This document shows, one piece after another, positions 38,239-49,340 of a stretch of 64,000 bases of DNA. Below the pieces are notes generated by a model, which saw nothing but the letters and a program-made list of their open reading frames with translations, searched no databases and was not told the origin of the DNA. A program made the position numbers and the translations under genes. Position 1 is the first letter of the stretch. Each line of letters starts with the position of its first letter. Origin of the DNA: Planoprotostelium fungivorum (lineage: Eukaryota > Evosea > Variosea > Cavosteliida > Cavosteliaceae); NCBI GenBank assembly GCA_003024175.1, contig MDYQ01000023.1, positions 124,001-188,000 on the forward strand, written 5' to 3'.

Positions 38239-41200
38239 TTATTTCTTCGAGAGGAGGCTCATCATCTTCGCACTGTCGAAGCTCTTGATCTTTAGAGCTT
38301 GTGGACGAACTACGTCCCATCCGGGGTGCGTCTTTCTTGGCGCCGAGCTCTCCATCTTCTGGTCCATGCGGTCGATGTGCTTCTGCAACTTTGACATTCT
38401 CTCGTCCAGTGAAGCTCTGTAGGCGGCGGAACCTTCAGTCGACTGTCTAAAGACCTTCATGAGTGCCTCTAACTCTCTACTCAGTGCCACGAGCGACGTG
38501 TGAGCTGTTCAAAGTGAGAAATCGTGATTAATGAACGGCTCGTTGTAGATGGACGGGAATGGTCATCCTAACTCACTGTGAGAGTTGCTCTCTTGTTCCA
38601 TTTCGATGAGATCTTCCAGCTCCTTCTTCTCCTTCTGAAAGGGAGTGAAACCGAGCTCTTCAATCTCTTTGGCAGAATAGACGATAGTCTGTTGGCTGTG
38701 TGCAGCTCTACAATCCACATGAGATGATGACGATGATGATGGTGAACACGAGATGATGACGATGATGATGGTGAACATGATGATGGATGATGAGCATGAG
38801 GATGAGTCACCTGTTCTTCAAGAGGATGTCCTTCTTCATCTCTGCGTCACTCGTCGGCTGGTAGGCAGCGGGATTGTCGTCGATGTAGTGCATGATGGTG
38901 GCCACCACTTTTCGACTGAACTGATTGTTGGCAAATTTCCTAGAGAACCAATTTCCCTTCGAATTTTGTTCCTGTTCTCATCAACATCATCATCAACAAC
39001 AACATCATCATGTCACGAGGATATAGACACTCACCTGCTGAATGATGGTGTCGACGAACAACTCCCAACTCTTCGTGTCTTCTTGTGTTTCTGAATAATA
39101 TTCTGAAATTACGGCAATGAAAATATTCAAGAGAACCAATCCACCGAAACTCATGAACAAGATGAAGAGCACCGGTCCTGTTGAAATATGAATGGCTCGT
39201 TGTAGATGAAGTCACGTTGTACGCACCCACTACTGGACTGATGTGGAAGATCTCTTCTGTTTCGAACCCACCGAAGACGAAAGCAATGAGGGTGAGGCTG
39301 ATGAGGTCAGTGACGTCACGTGACGTAATACACCCACAAACTCTCCACGGGTGCCTTGAAAGCTCCCACTCTGCTGCCGAATGCGGCGTGGAAGGCAAAA
39401 GAGAAGGAGAGGATGACAACCACAAAGAGGAACACCAACATCTGTACGGCGGGTGACACGAGAGTCGTCAGAATGGCGTGGACCTGAATGTTCAAGTTGA
39501 ACGGGGTGGACATTTCTGAGAAATTTCTCCACCTTTTCTCCGAAAATGGGGAAGGTCTGCAGGGCGTTCAAGAGTTGGAGCCAGGCGAGTGTGAGAACGA
39601 GAGAAGAAAAGTCTTTGTAAAAGTTTGTGATGACAGCTAATGAGTGGAAATTGATGAATCCAGACGAGTTCGTCTGTACCTGTAGAGTGTCAGAGATGCA
39701 GTTCTTCCATCTACAACGAACCTCCTGCATGATATTGTAGGCCGAAAAGAATGCGAAGAGACGTAAGATGATCATGGAAGAGAAGAGCTGAAATTTCCGT
39801 GAGTTCTCCGAGAAAATTCCGCGAAAATTCACCAGAGAGAGAGCTAAGGCGTAAGCAGATATACTGTTTCCCTTCTTGAGCATCTTTGACACGTCATAGA
39901 CGGTCTGTACGATGATCATGATGTACACGATGATGTCTAAAAATAGATAAAAGTCCACGCGGAAAAACCTGAACGTGTCACGTGACCGGAAAAACGGATG
40001 AATTCTCACTGCATGAGATTGAGTATGACGAGATCGTGATCCACGATGATGGCACCGGAGGCCGTGAATTCTACAACGAGCCTGACCACCGAAAATAGAT
40101 CTAAATTCGGAGTGTAGATCGTGAAATCGAGGAAAATGACTCTCGTGGCCCCATCGATCCACTGTCCATCCTTTCCTGTTCAGAAATCATCTCGTGCAAC
40201 CATCCACCTCGAGTCGTTCTACAACGCCTTTCGCCTCTTCCTTGTTGGATGGGAAGTCTTGTATGAAACCACCGCCCGTGACGATCCATCCAGTCGTGTC
40301 ACTATATTTGAAATAACCATCGGACGTCTTCCAAGTGAAACTGTACAAAGTCAGATGATGACGTCATCACACGTCATACCTGTCGTCGGGGCCGTAACTC
40401 TGAGTGGACTCGTAGCGTAAGAAGCTGCGGTCTTGACATGAGTCACGTGTGATGATCCTCTCTGAAGTGTCACAGTGGTTCGTCGGCACCACGTTGACTC
40501 GAAATTGGGTCAGCCTGGGAAAACCAACGACCATGGTGTGGTTCAACGCCTGCGTGACGTCAGATGACGTCATCAACTTGACGAGACGGCGCGTTGTAGA
40601 TGGTCACCTGGGGGTCGTAGTATTGATCGAGCATGGGTCCCTTCAGCCATTCGTAAAAGGAATCGGGGGAGGATATGGCAGAGAAACTATTGTCTCCATC
40701 ACCAACATAAGCGTCTTTGATTGCACTGTTGAAGTAGAAGGTACTCGAACTACCCAACGTCGTATTCAAAAAGACATCTGTACGTCGTCATCATCGTGTC
40801 GACGTCGACATCTGGGTACTCACGCGTGGTGAGGAGTCCTAAAAATAGAATGAAGACACCGAATGTCTTCATGAATTTGAGAATCATGTACCTCTGTCTG
40901 TAAGCTTTGATGGAAGGTAGGCCGTTCGCTTGATGCAGCAGATCGGCCACATCGAGAAAATCTTCACGGTCTGATTTCTTCTCCGCTTTTCCCTTCGGTT
41001 TCGTCAGCTCTTCCTTTGCTTTCGTTCTGTTTTCATGACGTCAGTCGAGATGTCGTAGGTCGTGGAGGGTAATCACATGCGATCGAGTAACATGACGTAA
41101 GCCGATGTCTCCTTGTTGTCCTGTCTACAATCAGCCGTCGAATTCGCGGAGATTTCGTCGATTTTTACCTTGATGAGTAGATCTGGTTTTCTCTTTCCAT

Positions 41201-44200
41201 CGATGACGATGAGTCCAGATTTGATGGCACCCCTGTCGCTCAACGCGTAATGCATCGCTGTCTTCCCAGCGGAATCCTACACGTGTCATGACGTCATCAC
41301 ACGTCATCACGCGTCACACCTTGGCGTTGGGGTTGAGGTCTTCTTGTTGGGTTAAGAGGTCGACGATCTCCGTGTTGTTGTTGCGTACGGCGAGATGAAT
41401 GGGTGTCTGTCCCTTCTTATCGAAGCAGTTGACGACACAGCCTCTCTCGATCAGAGTCTTCACCGCTTCTAAATGTCCCCTGAGATGTCGTGAGTCCATC
41501 TTGAGATGTCATACGTGTCGATCTATAACGAGGATCACCTGTTGACGGACAGATGTAGAGGTGATTGACCATCTACATCGAGGATATTCAGATTGGCATT
41601 GTGCTTCAAAAGGAACAGCATGATCCTGTGCCTCGACTTCTCCGCAGCGTGATGCAACGGTGTCCTACCCTATTCATCATCAATCTACAACGATCACGTG
41701 ACTCCACGAGAGACGAACAGACCTTGGTATCCCTGTGGTTGATGCAGTTAGGGTCGTGTCGAACGAAAGCTTGAACTGTTTCCAGGGCGTCGTTTGCTGC
41801 GGCCAAACCGACCAACTCAGCTGAAATGGAAGAATAAGAGATTTTCGATGTGAGGAATTCGTTGAGGTACACGAAATTATTGGCGGCAACCTGGTCGTGT
41901 GAGACGGTGAAATTTCATCGACATTTCACCATCTCGGTGAGAAGCTGCTTCTCCTTGGGGTGTTGTATGGAGATGTCAGGTAGAGTTCCCATCACCGTCT
42001 TCAATAGCTGCCACCTGTCCATCTTGTAAAAAAAAAAAGGCAGGGAGAAGGGATCGAATTCGCGCACCTGGATAAGACGAGGGCAAAGTAGAGACAAGTC
42101 TCCCCGTTCGAATTGGCTTCATACCAACACTGTCTCGTTGCTTCAGAGTGGTTCATGTAATAATGGATGATGGGTATCTGTCCGTGGTGCGTGGCGACCT
42201 GAGAAGATGAGTGCCATCTACAACGTTGTAGATGCGTACCATGAGTAGAGTTCGATCGAGATAACCCCTCTCGAAGAGTCTCTGTGGATCCTGCTCCACC
42301 AAGTGCTGGAGGGAGGGTAACTGACCGTATCTGTGACGTCATCATTATGAATGATGACGTCATCACGAGATATTTACCGAACGGCCAGGAAAGTAGGGGT
42401 AGAATCTTGAATGGGCCACACTCGAATGCTCTGATCGTTACTTGCGGATACGATGGTCTGTATGATGTCACCTCACGTCATCTACAACGTTGTAGACGCA
42501 CCTCGTTGGAAATCAATATCTTGTTGATCCTCTTACTGTGTCCGGTGAACGTCAAGAAGGAACTGGAGTCCTTGATGTTCCATCCCTGCGTGACGTCGTC
42601 ACCACATCTACATCGTTGTAGATGGATCACCTTGATGGTACCATCTTCCGAACCAGAATAAATTCTTCCCTCCTTGTCGAGAGGATCTAAAGATAGACAC
42701 ATGACAGCGGCGTTGTGTCCTCTAAAGTGTCGACAATTGTCCGTGTCTTGTATGTCTTTCTTGTGAAACGATCCACCGCTCCTCTTCACCAACATCATCC
42801 TCTGCGGCTGTGGAGTCTGATGACGTCATCACACGTCATCACACGTCATCGTACCTCTCCCTTGGAAGATTTCAACTTGTTGAGGTCCAATTTGTTGAGG
42901 CTGATTGTAGAGTCGTAAGACCCTGCGAACAGATTGCTCTTGAAGTATTGTAGACATTGGACGACCTTGCTGTGTGCCCGGATGACGTGGAGACAGATTC
43001 CGGACTCCGGGTTCCAAATTCGAATGGTCTTATCGTCCGCACAGCTGAAGACCAATTTGGCATCGTCTGCCACCTGAAATTCCGTCGACATCTCGCGGAA
43101 ATTTGGTGGAGATTTCACCTTCACGTCGTTGATCTTGGCGTTGTGACCTACCATGACGTGGAGAGATTCACCCCTTGGAGCGCTCCACACGATGACCCTC
43201 TTGTCACTCGAGCCACTGATGAGTTTGGCACTACCTAAGGCGGCGAAACATGTAACCTTCTCTTTGTGCCCGTTCATCACCTGAACCATCATCAACATCG
43301 TGAGCATCAGATCATGACGGTGATCATATCATGAATGTGATCATAGATCATGACGGTGATCATATCATGAAGATGATCATAGATCATGACGGTGATCATA
43401 TCATGAAGGTGATCATAGATCATGACGGTGATCATATCATGAAGGTGATCGTGATCACATCATCGTGATCGATCGTGATGACGATGATCCGATCGTCATC
43501 ACCTGAATCATCTTTCCAGATTGTAGATTCCACTTCCTGACCGTATGGTCCGCCGATCCCGAGAACAAGAACTGATCTTGAAACAGACACAGACAAGTGA
43601 CACCCTTCGTGTGCCCCTTCAGGGTCAGCATAGACGTGCCGTCCTCCACGTTCCACTTGATGATGGTTCGATCAGAAGAGCCGGTGAAGAGGAAGCCTCC
43701 GTCCTGTATGGCCATGCTTGTGATGTCACCCGACTGTCCCTTGAAGACTTGTAGACCCGTTCCGTTCGTCAGAGACCAGCTGCGAGCGGTACCGTCATTC
43801 GAGATGGAGATGAGGTGGTCGCCGGAGACCATCACGTTGGTGACGAAACCTGATGACGTCATCGCACGTCACGGACGTACCGTACGTACCCGTGTGGCCC
43901 TTTAGGACGACGTCTTGCAGGGCGGTTGCCTTGGCGACGCTTTCCGTCCAGATACGCATGGTTCCCAGGGAGCCTCCAGAGATCAATACGCTTCCCTTGT
44001 GATCGGCCTGATACATTTAAATCATTTCAATCGTATTTTGCGTCTTGAAATCGACTCGTTGTATATGGATTACCTTGAGTGAGACCACGCAGGAAGTGTG
44101 TCCGATGAAGCTCTGAGGTGGTTCAGAAATTTGAACGAAAATTCGTCATCTCACTTGTTGCATTCTGCCCGTCTTCAGATCGAATCGGTAGATGTTCTTT

Positions 44201-46327
44201 CCATTGCTCGTGTAGACAGATTCATTTCCCACCACCTATCACACGATCAATCGACCATCTACAACGATGTAATTGGATGCACCTGCAACAGATGCACCGT
44301 GGAAGATTCATCGTTACTGGGGGCTTCGATCCTGTGAAGGAGGGAGAGAGAATTGATGTCCCAAATCGAGTAGGTACCGTCCTTTGATGACGTCATCACA
44401 CGTCATCGATCACGTGACTCACCTCGCAGGTGACGTAGATGCTCTCCCTCTTGACTTTGAGTGTGACGATGGGTGACGTGTGGGCCCTCACAGACCGGAT
44501 GATCTTTCCACTCGCCGCTTCAATGAGGACGACAACTCCACTCAGTGTACCGTAGATGACCTACGTTAAATTATATTTTACTCACGATAATGATGATCAT
44601 GATGATGATGATCATGATGATGGTGATCACCGTCATGATGGTGATCATGATCAGTGACACCAACGATCGTGTTCGAATGTCAAGATATTCATGATAAGAC
44701 CCACCTTATCACGTTTGACACGGAAAGTAGATATTGAGTTCTGCAGAACCGACTCATCACCCGCCGTGATGACCGACTTGATGACACTCGTCTCATCGGG
44801 TGCCGTCAGATTCCACTTCCTCAATGTTTCATCCTCTACAACGCGTCAGACGTACCCGTACGTACCTTACTCACCCGAAAACGAGTAGAAATGCTCCTCT
44901 CCCCACAGCTGCAGAGACGTAACTGGATCGGAGTGTATGTGAAATTTCGATATGACCAGTCCAGTCTTCACGTTCCATCTGCAGATCTTCCCATCGTAAG
45001 CTCCAGTCAACAGAGTACCATCAGCTAATGTCTTAATGCAAGAGACTCCCTTGACGTGAGGTGTCAGGCATTGGATCTGCTTTCCGCTCTGAAATTTCGA
45101 TGAGATTTCGATGCGTAAGGGTACGTACCGTTACGTCCCAGAGTCGCACGGAGGTATCGAGAGAGCCGGAGTAGAGGATGTTGTTTCTGATCTTGACGAC
45201 TGTGATGCCGGCGGTGTGACCGATGAAACGACAGGCTGGTCTGGCAGATGATCCCTGATTCATTTAGACATTGATGATGAATGATGGATGATGGATGATG
45301 ATGATGATGATATACTCACGGCCGCCTTCCAGCATCTGATCTCGTTCTCTTCGCTGCTGGCTGAATAGACGAAACCATTGTCGTACTTCAACAGGTGAAC
45401 GGCATTGTTGTGACCCTCTAATACTTTTAAACACAGGCCGTACTATCTCTTCTTCAGACGAATCGTGAAAATCTCCTCTCTTCACCTTCTGCTCGAACTT
45501 CTTTAATTCCTTTGGAAACTGTTTGAAAGTTTAATGTTTGTGATGGGGATGATGCAAGATGGGATGTCACCTCGATCTTTCTCATCAGACTGAGTTCGAT
45601 CTGTGTCTGGCTCGACTTCTTCTTCGCCTGTTGATACCGTGATCTGTCGAACGTCAACACGATGTGATGTCGAAATGGTATCACTTCAAGATCATCTCTT
45701 TCAAACCGACAGAGAGGGAGATATCCTTGTGCTTCTTCATTTTCTTGAAGCCCTTCCATTCGACCTCGGGATGTTGGTTGATAATGGCACACCAGTGGTG
45801 ACAAGCCCTCTTACAACGTGCAATGGAGGGACTTTCTAGATGTAGAAATATGGCAACCCATAAGGGCTGTGGGAGGTCTGGTCTAGAAGGATGGTAGATC
45901 TGTAAGAATCATTATGTGACGATCATCGAGAAGGAACGGTACCTCAGCTGGATGAGGAGTCTGATCGTTTTCGATTTTTTTGTTCTCTGTGAATAAGATC
46001 AGCTTCTAGATACGATTATGTCTGATACACTATGCAATCACCTGAGCCGATACTTTGCGATTTTCGTGGAGTGACCATCGGGGAGACCATGACCATTTCC
46101 CCCTTCTAATGTAAAATGTCAGCTCGGATGCAACATCTTTCACAATTCACTTGAGAGGGTGGAGGTGGGGGTGTCGGAATATTGTTATTCTCTTCCACTG
46201 TCTGTGTTACTGTGGAATCATTCACAGCATCAATGGCAGCCAATCCATCTGTCTCCTGTTTCGCAATCGAAACCTCAGGATCTTTCCCTTCTACATCCAC
46301 CGGTGGAGTAGCTGAAGGGTGATCCAT
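38239..46327 (-). CDS. F-box / WD40 / ankyrin / polycystin (PKD2-type TRP channel) fusion protein
   Basis: Spliced minus-strand exons stay in one frame for about 2,000 residues. Order: a Pro-rich start (MDHPSATPPVDVEGK); an F-box (LPQPLWVAIFLHLESPSIAR with CKRACHHW); a linker helix; about 16 WD40 units from 45.45 to 42.38 kb (e.g. ILYSGSLDTSVRLWD, LFSGSADHTVRKWN, IVSASNDQSIRVW); and ankyrin repeats from 42.3 to 41.1 kb (RTPLHHAAEK, QSPLHLSVN, QTPIHLAVRNN, KTAMHYAL). A basic linker and TM1 (FMKTFGVFILFLGLLTT) lead to the polycystin TOP domain (VGFPRLTQFRVNVV, GYFKYSDTTGWIVTGGGF) and S2-S6 (DIIVYIMIIVQTVYDVSK; S6 VLFILFMSFGGLVLLNIFIA). The tail is a coiled coil ending SLLSKK. The WD40-ANK junction is a phase-matched 47-nt intron at 42331-42377. 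The ANK-channel junction is also in frame. More than 30 introns, many with palindromes. Two adjacent genes remain possible but no stop or start was found between them. Confidence 0.75.
42215..42234. repeat. Perfect 20-bp palindrome in an intron
   Basis: CATCTACAACGTTGTAGATG, a self-complementary joining of the two orientations of the recurring intron word. Related palindromes lie at 42481-42496 (TCTACAACGTTGTAGA), 42605-42624 (one mismatch type) and 60983-61000 in other introns. Confidence 0.9.
42335..42361. repeat. Perfect 12-bp inverted repeat inside a 47-nt intron
   Basis: Arms GACGTCATCATT and AATGATGACGTC separated by 3 nt. The hairpin fills most of the intron that joins the WD40 and ankyrin parts of the fusion gene. 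Confidence 0.9.
43309..43452. repeat. Intronic minisatellite, four copies of a 36-bp unit
   Basis: Each unit starts AGATCATGACGGTGATCATA and ends with a TGATCAT; period exactly 36 bp at 43309, 43345, 43381 and 43417. The unit is itself rich in the ATGATCAT palindrome. It lies in an intron between two WD40 exons of the fusion gene. Confidence 0.9.
44577..44660. repeat. Intronic ATGATGATCATGATG-rich tract
   Basis: A short imperfect array of GATGATCATGATG words, self-complementary around TGATCA, inside an intron of the fusion gene. Similar tracts occur near 49.35-49.44 kb in the PDAT gene. Confidence 0.7.
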
Positions 46328-47050
46328 TGAGAAGCAGATCGGTTACTGTGAGCGATTTTTTCTTCGCAAAGATCGAGCTTCCACCAAAAACACAGGGAGA
46401 ATAGTATTTCCTAGTAGATGTGCGTGTTTCTTCGTTATTGCTGCGAACAAGAACGGAACAGGAGCAGATATAGGGTCGTGAATACAAGCAAGCGGAGGGG
46501 AGAATTGGTGTTGTGTGATGAGCATGTTTCTATGGAAGGGAAAACGACACACAATCAAGAAGATTAACACGTTACAACGATTCAGGGCGATCCTCTCATC
46601 GACACGTTTGAGGCTGTGAGTGATACGAAAATCAGATCAAATCGACCCATACTGTCTACAAACATTCAAGGTCTAACCTGATGTGAGCCGTTAGGGGCAG
46701 TATGCCCGGTCACGTGACCCGCAAATCCTCCTCATAACATTTTAGCGTTGTTAACGTGGAGATCGCGGTAAGCGAGATTGAAAGATCTTGCCTCTCCTCT
46801 TCTGGTATCTTTACGACATGGTCGTATTATCAACTGGCACCCACCATCTGGCCTCACCCCCAGCATCTGGCCTCTCTCAACACCATCACATCATTTATTT
46901 TTGGATCAAGAGGACGTGAACGTGTCCAACCACTCCGACGACCCCTTCAAACGACAGAGATCACAAAGTAGCTCAGGCTCTCCTCTTTAGAGGATGATCA
47001 CATTCTGTTGTCTCTGATCGGGCGACGTTTGTGACGGAACTGCTACCATC
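46328..47050. other. Region upstream of the fusion gene; 5' part of the next gene not resolved
   Basis: The first few hundred bases upstream of the fusion gene ATG show no exon I trust. On the plus strand, 46.91-46.99 kb has a coding-like stretch (NVSNHSDDPFKRQRSQSSSG) that may be a 5' exon of the following hypothetical gene, but I could not find a phase-correct junction. Confidence 0.35.
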
Positions 47051-47052
47051 AG

Positions 47053-47692
47053 ATCGACCACCAACCAGAAGAACGACGAGTGGGAGGTAGCACCATCGCA
47101 TGCTCACCTGCTCGTCTTTCGTTCTGACCGCATGGAACACCTTCGTGTCTCCATTGCCAGAGTAGAGGGACGGGTAGATTCATCTGCTGTGTCAGCCCTT
47201 CTAAAGGGTCTCTACGATGAAGGCAGGCGAGTGTCTCTCGAGGCTGTGGTGTACGGAGTATGGCCGTACCCAGCCCAGGTAGAGTCTCCGACGTTCTCAC
47301 ACTTTTCTTCCATCATTCAGATCTGATGTCAAAGGCCGACTCTTCTTTCCATCACACGAACGATGAACATATAAAGAGAAATTGTAGATCGCACGCAGTT
47401 GTTCGTGTGTCCTTGTGGAAGCTGACGGGCGTGTGTCGCTTCCGGCAGAACCGAATCTTTTCGCGTCGTGTCACACGGATCATGATCATGGATGACGGGT
47501 GAGCTGGAAGGAGACCCACTGGTGCATCTATAAGACCCTCGGCCCTGGTTCTCACTGGTATCTCCTTACAGTGAGACGCTGTTACAAACGAAATTACAAA
47601 GGAAGAGAGCCAGCAGACGGCTCCCGGTCTTGCCGCTTGAAGTCTACGTTTTCGACGTACAAATTACGTACGACAGTGAGGCCACCGTCTAA
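47053..47692 (+). CDS. Hypothetical protein, C-terminal exons only, 5' end uncertain
   Basis: An exon with NQKNDEWEVAPSHAHLLVFR and then RVSIARVEGRVDSSAVSALL, LYDEGRRVSLEAVVYGVWPY joins through an intron ending at 47330s (acceptor ...CAAAG) to ADSSFHHTNDEHIKRN and VVRVSLWKLTGVCRFRQNRI, RRVTRIMIMDDG. The last exon is ETLLQTKLQRKRASRRLPVL and EVYVFDVQITYDSEATV, with a TAA at 47690-47692. The fold looks alpha/beta. No family recognised. The 5' coordinate marks the first exon I can support, not the start codon. Confidence 0.45.
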
Positions 47693-47753
47693 AACATAAC
47701 TCGACAACACAGAAGACAACAACAACAACAACACCGACTAGACAACTTTCAAC

Positions 47754-48012
47754 ATGGACAAGAAGGGAACCGACAACCGATCGAACCAGATGAACCCCAA
47801 CCACTCGTCCTCTAAGGGAAGTGGACAGAAGGAGGGAGGCAGCATGGGTGGCATGAGCGGAATGGGTCAGTGTGTATAGACCGGTCGGAGGTCCATCGGC
47901 TGACGATGTAACAGGCGGAAGCGGTCAGCACGACAAGATGGCGCAGGACAACAGGTCCAACCAGATGAACCCCAACCACTCTTCTTCCAAGGGAAGCGGA
48001 CAGAAGGACTGA
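47754..48012 (+). CDS. Tiny Gly/Ser/Asn-rich peptide with duplicated NQMNPN motif
   Basis: Two exons (47754-47865 and 47915-48012) encode 69 residues. The block DNRSNQMNPNHSSSKGSGQK occurs twice, almost perfectly, once near the N-terminus and once at the C-terminal end, separated by a Gly/Met linker (GGSMGGMSGMGGSG). One copy lies in each exon, so the gene probably arose by duplicating an exon-sized unit. Small hydrophilic proteins with an NQMNPN-type motif are known from amoebae and other protists, where the role is unclear; a hydrophilin-like or stress role is only a guess. The donor is a weak GTCAGT. The 5' leader is AAC-rich. Confidence 0.7.
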
Positions 48013-48185
48013 GCAACGCACGCTCAGCCTGCACGCATGCAGGGACGGAGCTTCGTTGATGGAAGAGGCTACGAATAAACGTCAATCTAAACTTTGTCGA
48101 TGATGTTCGTTTGGAAACGAGCGAAGTTTCGCACATCTCACGTGCATCATGTCACATCCAATCACATATCACCACTGCGGAAACG

Positions 48186-48908
48186 ATGGAAGAAGATTGG
48201 CAGGACGCTACGACGCAATACCGTCACGTTCACAACCGCATTAACAGACAAGATCGATCGTCAAAGAGGGGAGGAGGATTCGACGCGAAACGATCTCTGG
48301 GCTCGTACAAGATCGAATGTCGTCCTTATAATCGAATGGATGGAAGTCGTGAGGCCAGCATGGAAGTCTATGGCTTCACAACATGCGGTCAAGGTCTCAC
48401 CGGTCAGATCTGTCTCCCAGGGGTCTTACAGGCATCCATCATCTTGGCGGGCAGTAGAAAAGCTCTGAAGAAAGTCATCGAGAACATGATGGACCCAGAA
48501 GAAGAGGAGGAAGAGAGTGATGATGATGAAGAGAAGGAAGACGAAGAACAAAACGAAGAGAAAGAAGATCAAGAACAAGACGAAGAGAAAGAAGAGGAAG
48601 AGGAAGAGGATGAAGGAGAAGAAGATCGTGAAGAGAGGAAAGAGAAGAGGAGGAGGGAGCCATTTGTAAAGAACAGTTTTCGGTCCCCAAAGTTTTGGGT
48701 CAAATGGCAGGGAGAAGTACAGACATCATCTGGGACACACATGGAAACGAATGGAGGTTACATCGTCTTCGGTGGAAACGACTGCAAGAAGTTGACGGGG
48801 ACCATCACCTCGAAGACATTAGAATGGGATAATGTGTCCATCACGGGTTGGAAGATCAAGTCAACTGCAGAGAGAGATGTCCACATCGAGTGGAAGAACG
48901 AAGAATAA
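48186..48908 (+). CDS. Hypothetical protein with long acidic insert
   Basis: Intronless frame, start chosen at MEEDWQDATTQYRHVHNRIN; an in-frame Met exists 75 nt upstream. Two folded-looking parts flank a pure acidic region of about 55 residues (EEEEEESDDDEEKEDEEQNE onward). The first part has YKIECRPYNRMDGSREASME and VYGFTTCGQGLTGQICLPGV; the second has NSFRSPKFWVKWQGEV, GGYIVFGGNDCKKLTGTITS and WDNVSITGWKIKS. Both halves look beta-rich and may be one domain split by the acidic loop. Function unknown. Confidence 0.6.
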   Translation: MEEDWQDATTQYRHVHNRINRQDRSSKRGGGFDAKRSLGSYKIECRPYNRMDGSREASMEVYGFTTCGQGLTGQICLPGVLQASIILAGSRKALKKVIENMMDPEEEEEESDDDEEKEDEEQNEEKEDQEQDEEKEEEEEEDEGEEDREERKEKRRREPFVKNSFRSPKFWVKWQGEVQTSSGTHMETNGGYIVFGGNDCKKLTGTITSKTLEWDNVSITGWKIKSTAERDVHIEWKNEE

Positions 48909-48970
48909 AAGTGGAAAGGAGAGATCATACACACATGCGAACAGCGATCAACTCCATCACCGAGAACACG

Positions 48971-49340
48971 ATGTCATCGTCGATTCTACGTCTTTATTTC
49001 TTCGTTACGGGTGTGTCCTTCTTCTTTGGTGTCTTGTCTAACTGCACCTTCTCGGACTGCTCTAGCAGGTCAGAGAAGTATCTGTCCTTCATGTCCGTTC
49101 GGTTGTTGGAGACGATGCGAATCAAGTCTTGTAGAAGATAGTAGTTACCCATGATGTCACTGTCGATTCTACTTTATTTCTTCGTTACGGGTGTGTCCTT
49201 CTTCTTTGGTGTCTTGTCTAACTGCACCTTCTCGGACTGCTCCAGCAGGTCAGAGAAGTATCTGTCCTTCATGTCCGTTCGGTTGTTGGAGACGATGCGA
49301 ATCAAGTCTTGTAGAAGATAGTAGTTACCCATGATGTCGC
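48971..49340. repeat. Tandem duplication (2 x about 180 bp) of the last PDAT exon and its 3' splice site
   Basis: Two near-identical copies, period 180 bp (the word TTCGTTACGG at 49001 and 49181), differing at only a few bases. Each copy contains, in minus orientation, an acceptor (CGACAG or CAACAG), the exon coding DIMGNYYLLQDLIRIVSNN through KKKDTPVTKK, and a TAA. The copy nearer the gene body (49174-49338) is taken as the used one. Confidence 0.9.

Noticed and set aside
39230-40162. A 310-codon minus-strand frame as a separate gene
   Set aside because: It is the main channel exon plus unspliced introns; parts after HPVQLEHSG are out of the real frame.
43309-43452. CRISPR-like array (four 36-bp repeats)
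   Set aside because: Repeats are directly adjacent without spacers and lie in a eukaryotic intron.
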